A stretch of DNA of 64,000 nucleotides, taken from Takashimella koratensis. Taxonomy: Eukaryota; Basidiomycota; Tremellomycetes; Trichosporonales; Tetragoniomycetaceae. Position 1 is the stretch's first letter. Each line of letters opens with the position of its first letter. A model generated the notes under the pieces. It searched no databases. It was not told where the DNA came from and saw only the letters and a list, made by a program, of their open reading frames with translations. Both the position numbers and the translations under genes were made by a program. Below, piece by piece: positions 59,521 to 64,000 of this stretch. Where the stretch lies: positions 1,435,185 through 1,499,184 of the forward strand of contig BCKT01000003.1 of assembly GCA_003116875.1 (NCBI GenBank), given 5' to 3'.

Positions 59521-62500
59521 TTACCGCTTGACTGCTCGGAGCTGTTTACGCAGATCCGCTACTTCGGCCTGAAGCGAGTTGAGCTAGATTATCATGGTTC
59601 ATGTCAGCTTTTATTCTTCATTTCACAACTTTGTTCTTCCCCAATTCTTCCCCAACTCAGCCCTTGACTCACCTCATCAAGTAATTGAATCCTCTGCGCT
59701 TGTCCTCTTGTTTTTTGCTCATCTGCATCCTCCATCGCCTCTTCTAATTTCCTCTTACACTCCTCCAATTCACTCTGTAGTCTCCCGGCTAAAGCACGTT
59801 TATCATTCTCCGCATCATCCGCCAACGTCAATGCCCTCGCAGAGAGTACCGAGTTTGCCTCTTCTAATCGATTTGCCGATTCCCTATGCGTTGCTAGTTC
59901 CGCTTCAAGTTGTCGTTTCGCTGATTGTGCGGTATCCAATGACGCCCGGAGGGTATTGAGTTCCTCTAAGAATTGAGATTCAGAGGAACCAGTAGTCGCT
60001 AGTCGATCCTCAAGCATCGCTACTTGTCGTTGATAAGTCTCAAGGTTTCGTCGAGAGTCATCAACGAGTTTTGCGGCTTTCGCTGCGTTGGCTTTATGCC
60101 TCTCTTTCTCCTTGTCCATACCCACGATACGCTCGCTCATGACTCTACCATCATCGATCAACGCCCTCACGCGGTCCGCGAGTGCAGCGATACCCCCAAA
60201 CTCGGAGGTCTCGCGAGAAGATGGGTCGTACATCCTCTGCAGAGCAGAGACGTCCACCCCGGACGAAGCGGCGGCAGCAGCAGCCGCCCCACCGGGTGTA
60301 GCCGAGGCAGCAGAGAGCGCGGCCAGCCCTGGGATGTTGGCCGCTTGCCTTGCGCTAGAGGAAGGCAAAGTTCGCCAGACATCGGTAAAGTGCGCAGCGA
60401 TCGAGTCGAGTTCAGAAGTAAGCGTGGAGACACGGGCCTCGAGCGCCCGCGATTGAGCAGATGAAGTTGATCCCGCACTCGCGACGGCGGTTTGCGCGGC
60501 TTGGACCGAGGTCTGCAGCGACTCGTTACGCAGTTCGAGGTCGGACACTTTCTCCTTGTGAGCCTGTAGTTGAGAATGAGGAAAGATCACAAATTCGTCA
60601 GCAATCGTCACTCAAATCTGCTTGCGACTGATCGCCGACTTTGACTCACCCTGATCTCCCTCTGCGCAGCCACCGCTTCCTCTCTCCTCCCTTGCTCCGC
60701 CCTATCCGCTCTGACCTTGTGCGCGTCTCTATCCGCTGCCACTCTCCCCACTTGCTCCTCCATCGCCACATTCACCTCTCTCACTTCCTCACGCAAACTG
60801 TCCGCTTCACCTCTCAACTGGCCAACGACACCACCCAGCTCGTCGACGGCCGCGATGATCGCGCGCGCTTGTTGCTGTTGCTGTTGTTGCTGGCCGTCGC
60901 TATCGGGTCCCGAGAATGACACTTGCGGCATCTGTACGTCCCTCCCCAGCGTGCGTGACAGGCTCGCCCTCACTCGATCGACAAACAAGGGATCGAACGC
61001 TGGCGATGCGGGCGCACTTGCTTTAGCCGTCAACTGCCCTTGCAACGCCTCTCGTTCCCTCAACACCGCTTGATGTCGTTCCCCCATCGCTCTCCGCTCA
61101 CTCTCCCACGCGACCTGACTCGCGGCGTGCGTATCTCGCTCCACACTCATCTGCCTTTTCTCGATCCCCCATCCTTCCCTTTCCCTCTCCCACCCTTCGC
61201 GCTCCTTCTCCAATTTCAACCGAACCTCATCCAACGCGCTGACCTCGGCTTCGATCGCGCGTTCTCGCCGCCCCATCTCAAGAACCATCTGCTCCAGCTC
61301 CTCGGTACGTGCCGAGCGCCGGGACAGCTCGGCCTCGAGTTCTTCGACTTGATGAGTTAGGGCATCTTCCTTGTCTCGGTTCTGCACGATAGAGCGCGAT
61401 TGACGGTTGAAGCGAGCTTGAGTCTCGGATGTGACTCGTTCGAGACGGCGTACTTCCCACGCCATGACACCGGCCCAGTGCTCCATCAATTGCCGCCGCA
61501 GCGACGCCTCTCGGTCTCGTAGGACCAAGACTTCCTGTATGCATTATCAGCGAAAACTCCTGACAGCATCCATGCAATCGGCATTTCCCCTAAGGTCATG
61601 TCCAGTCTTATGAAGCACTCAAACGTACCTTTTCTGCCGCCTCGACTTTTTTCTCAGACTGCTCCAGGCTCTCCACGGTCTGTTTCGACATTCTACACCA
61701 AAACCGTTAGCCGCCCCTTCCGTTTTCGTTGACAAACCCTCTCGTACCGTATACTACTCCATCCCGCTTCTCTTGTACGAGACGTACCGCTTGTTTCCCG
61801 TGTTTAGCTTTTGCAGCGTCCGCGCGGCAGTGAGAATCTTGACTTCACGCTGGTACCTTGCCTGCAACGATGACAGCCTATTCGATAAGATTGAGAGCTC
61901 CTGTTCGCCCAATCGAGATATTCACAAGGTTGTTAGCATGCTCTACCCCTCAACCTCCCACTTATCCAAGCTCAAGCTCCCAGATCCAAGCTCCAAGCTT
62001 CCAAACGCCCATGTCTTCAGGAGGCGACCACTATGAATCCAATCTGCCCAACCTCGCTCACCTTTTTCCACCCCTCGACCTCTTCCCAGCCCGCGACGGG
62101 CATCGTCTCGCAGTCTACAGCCGCTTGTCCCGCAAGGAGCGTAAGCAGCATCTCGTCTGACCCCTCGGCGACTGACGACCCGCCTGGCGTTGACGGCAGC
62201 GGATGCGAGTCCACGCTCAAAGGAGGCGGGACTGGTCTTCTCGACTGCCTCTTTTGGGCCGTTACCTCGTCGTCATCGAACCTATCCGTCATCTCGTTCG
62301 CCTCGCTCTCTGATATCGATACCGGCGGGATATGCATTGACAACGATGTCGATTCGGAGATCGACCTGGTTGGTGATGGAACCTCGAATGACGGGCTAGC
62401 AGACGCGGGTCCCGAACCGAGCCCGAAACCCGCGACGCCGCCGGAGGCTGAGGTAGATACGCTCAGACCACTGCTGCCGGCGCTCACGAGGGCCGAGGAC

Positions 62501-63225
62501 GCGTGGTGTCCGTGCGTACCGTGAAGAGGGGAGTACCGATCTCCACCGCCTTGACCGCCGAGGTCCGACTCGCGCGCAGAGACAGGCGCGGAAGGGACCA
62601 TATCGCGTGGTCGGGGAGGCGCGAACCCGTCAATCCCGTCTCGCCCATCACGATCGTGTAGAGAGAGCTGGGCAAGGCTTGGCCGCCGGTGCTCGTGCTC
62701 GTCATTCTCGCCATACCCATGAGACTGCTGGGCGTACCCTCCGTAACCCCCACCTCCACCTCCACCCTGCCCACCATAACTTCCGCCGTATCTTTCCCGA
62801 TCCTCGTCGTGCTCGTCCCACCCTGGTCGACCATACGGACTCGCTCTCTGCTCCGAGCCCGCGTACCCTCCCTCGTCATCATCATCATCCAACATAGGTC
62901 TCCGCGACCCTCCTGTCCCATTCGCCATCGCCATTCTCGCTTCCATCCCGCCGTTCATCCCACCGCCCATTCCCATCCCCATCCCGCCTCCCATCCCCAT
63001 CCCCATCCCCGGTGCGCTGCCCATACCCAGCCCGCCGAGTCCGTTCTGCGCGTGCGAGGTCGTAAGAGGTGGTGACCGGGCGCGAAAGAACGCCGCGCGT
63101 GAAATCTTGGGAGAAGTAGGTGAATGCGACCCACCACCACCACCACCACCACCACCGCCGACCACCCCGCCGCCGTAGGCGTACGATTGGTTCATCTGTG
63201 GCTGGGTCTGAGTCGCGATTGGCAT
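59521..63225 (-). CDS. Up-regulated-during-septation (Usp1-like) domain coiled-coil protein
   Basis: Exons 63225..62062, 61900..61788, 61692..61629, 61534..60650, 60563..59673 and 59583..59521 give 1059 aa. The first ~355 residues are Gly/Met/Ser-rich and disordered, including a run of about ten Gly and repeated GMGMGGG units. At about 360-388 comes LLTLLAGQAAVDCE followed by WEEVEGWKKEL and QARYQREVKILTAARTLQKL, the signature of the fungal Up-reg_during_septation domain. The remainder is almost continuous coiled coil (Glu/Arg/Leu/Ala heptads), broken near the middle by a Gln run and an Ala-rich stretch. The family is tied to septation and cell separation by expression; a scaffold role is likely. 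The coil ends ADLRKQLRAVKR, fully in frame through five introns. Confidence 0.85.
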
Positions 63226-64000
63226 GCGGAGGGGCAGGCTAGGAGCGGGTCACGATCAGAGCAGTGGCAAGTAGAGTAGCAGAGAGGGAGAGGGAGAGGA
63301 GAGGAGGAGAAAGTGGTAAAGTATAGAGTCGAGAGTTTAGGTCGAGGTCTGTGTGAAGTGGACAAGATGAGAAGGACAAAGTGGAAAATTCGTTGTGTTT
63401 TGTGTTTTGTTTACGCGGGTCACCACCCTTGGTACAAAAATGCGATGCAGCACAACCGATGGGTCAAGTACGTATTCTCGCGTGTGCATGCACTGGACCT
63501 CCTGGGACGCCTCTAAGCACCGCCGCTGTCGCCATTCATCGATCGCGTGCAGGGTCGAACCCGAGTCGGGTGGACTGTTCGGACAGGCATGCATAGACCG
63601 CGGGGTTGGCTAGCGAAAGGATCCCCCCCCCCCCCCCCCCCCCCCCCTCCGAGCGCCGCCGACATCACCACAGGTGGCAGCGACGCGCTGGTAGACTGAA
63701 CACCAGTGCAGGCGAAGATCAGCAAACGAGAGCAATGCATCTTGGTTGGAAGGGGCTGGTGCACGCGGTGGAAGCCGTGCACGCTGGTTGGGTGAGACAT
63801 GGCTGGAGTCCGGGGTTGGACAGTGAACACCAAGGCGGCGGGGTGTCTCGATCAAGTAGCTCGTGAACAAACTGCTTGCGGCAACTCGCGAGATTTGGCA
63901 GTCAGTTTGTCAGTTTGAGAGATTGAGCAACGCTGATAGCTCGAAGTAACGTCAAGAATCAAGACTGATATACGGCGTTGACCCGGTGTCGCGCTTCCTG
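63226..64000. promoter_or_regulatory. Upstream region of the Usp1-domain gene
   Basis: 775 bases to the window end without a supported gene. The part next to 63225 is purine-rich on the plus strand (leader or promoter of the minus-strand gene). A long C homopolymer lies in the middle. Confidence 0.4.
63623..63647. repeat. Poly-C homopolymer, about 25 nt
   Basis: Uninterrupted C run between gat and tcc. On the minus strand it is poly-G. The exact length may be affected by sequencing. Confidence 0.9.

Overview
The window is nuclear DNA of an intron-dense fungus. Nearly every gene is split by many short introns (mostly 45-100 nt) with GTRNGT donors, CTRAC-type branch sites and YAG acceptors. 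Protein families such as Urc4 (DUF1688), a fungal SCAP, Yvc1, an Usp1-domain protein and LSG1, together with GC-rich coding sequence and close gene spacing, point to a basidiomycete, most likely a tremellomycete-like yeast. The lineage is inferred from gene content and architecture only. All exon chains were built by hand from splice signals, frame continuity and remembered family motifs; no alignment was run.

Layout, left to right. 1-1174: 5' two exons of a class I methyltransferase on the minus strand that runs off the left edge. 1790-4628: a CDC25 phosphatase (minus). 4629-12358: about 7.7 kb with no convincing gene, containing a 452-bp non-autonomous DNA transposon with terminal inverted repeats and a target-site duplication (8350-8821). 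12359-14039: LaeA-like methyltransferase (plus). 14484-16021: TIM21 (minus). 16282-17271: PPIL1-type cyclophilin (plus). 17575-19775: DUF1479 oxygenase-like protein (minus). 20779-23665: LSG1 GTPase (minus). 24055-26843: Yvc1-type TRP channel (minus). 27074-28872: GH5 glucanase (plus). 29034-29919: single-pass membrane protein with unresolved 5' end (minus). 30729-33014: URC4 (plus). 33361-36066: CCT1/TCP1-alpha (minus). 36478-39024: ERV46 (plus). 39257-40548: MAD2 (minus). 41016-42590: SNF7 (plus). 43332-49320: SCAP (minus). 49917-54798: POL5/MYBBP1A (plus). 54799-57464: gene-poor 2.7 kb. 57465-59107: acidic Ser-rich protein of unknown function (plus). 59521-63225: Usp1-domain coiled-coil protein (minus). 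63226-64000: promoter-side DNA with a 25-nt C homopolymer.

Genes mostly alternate strand, giving compact divergent promoters (TIM21/cyclophilin, YVC1/GH5, CCT1/ERV46, MAD2/SNF7, SCAP/POL5) and short convergent 3' ends. They are housekeeping functions, not a pathway cluster: cell-cycle control (CDC25, MAD2), ribosome biogenesis (LSG1, POL5), membrane traffic and sterol sensing (ERV46, SNF7, SCAP), mitochondrial import (TIM21), folding (CCT1, cyclophilin), pyrimidine catabolism (URC4). No rRNA, tRNA or CRISPR array was seen. The points I would follow up are the small transposon, an apparent 7-nt exon in URC4, an LSG1 coding exon that is only ATG, a GC-AG intron, and the promoter and reading-frame puzzle of the acidic protein.
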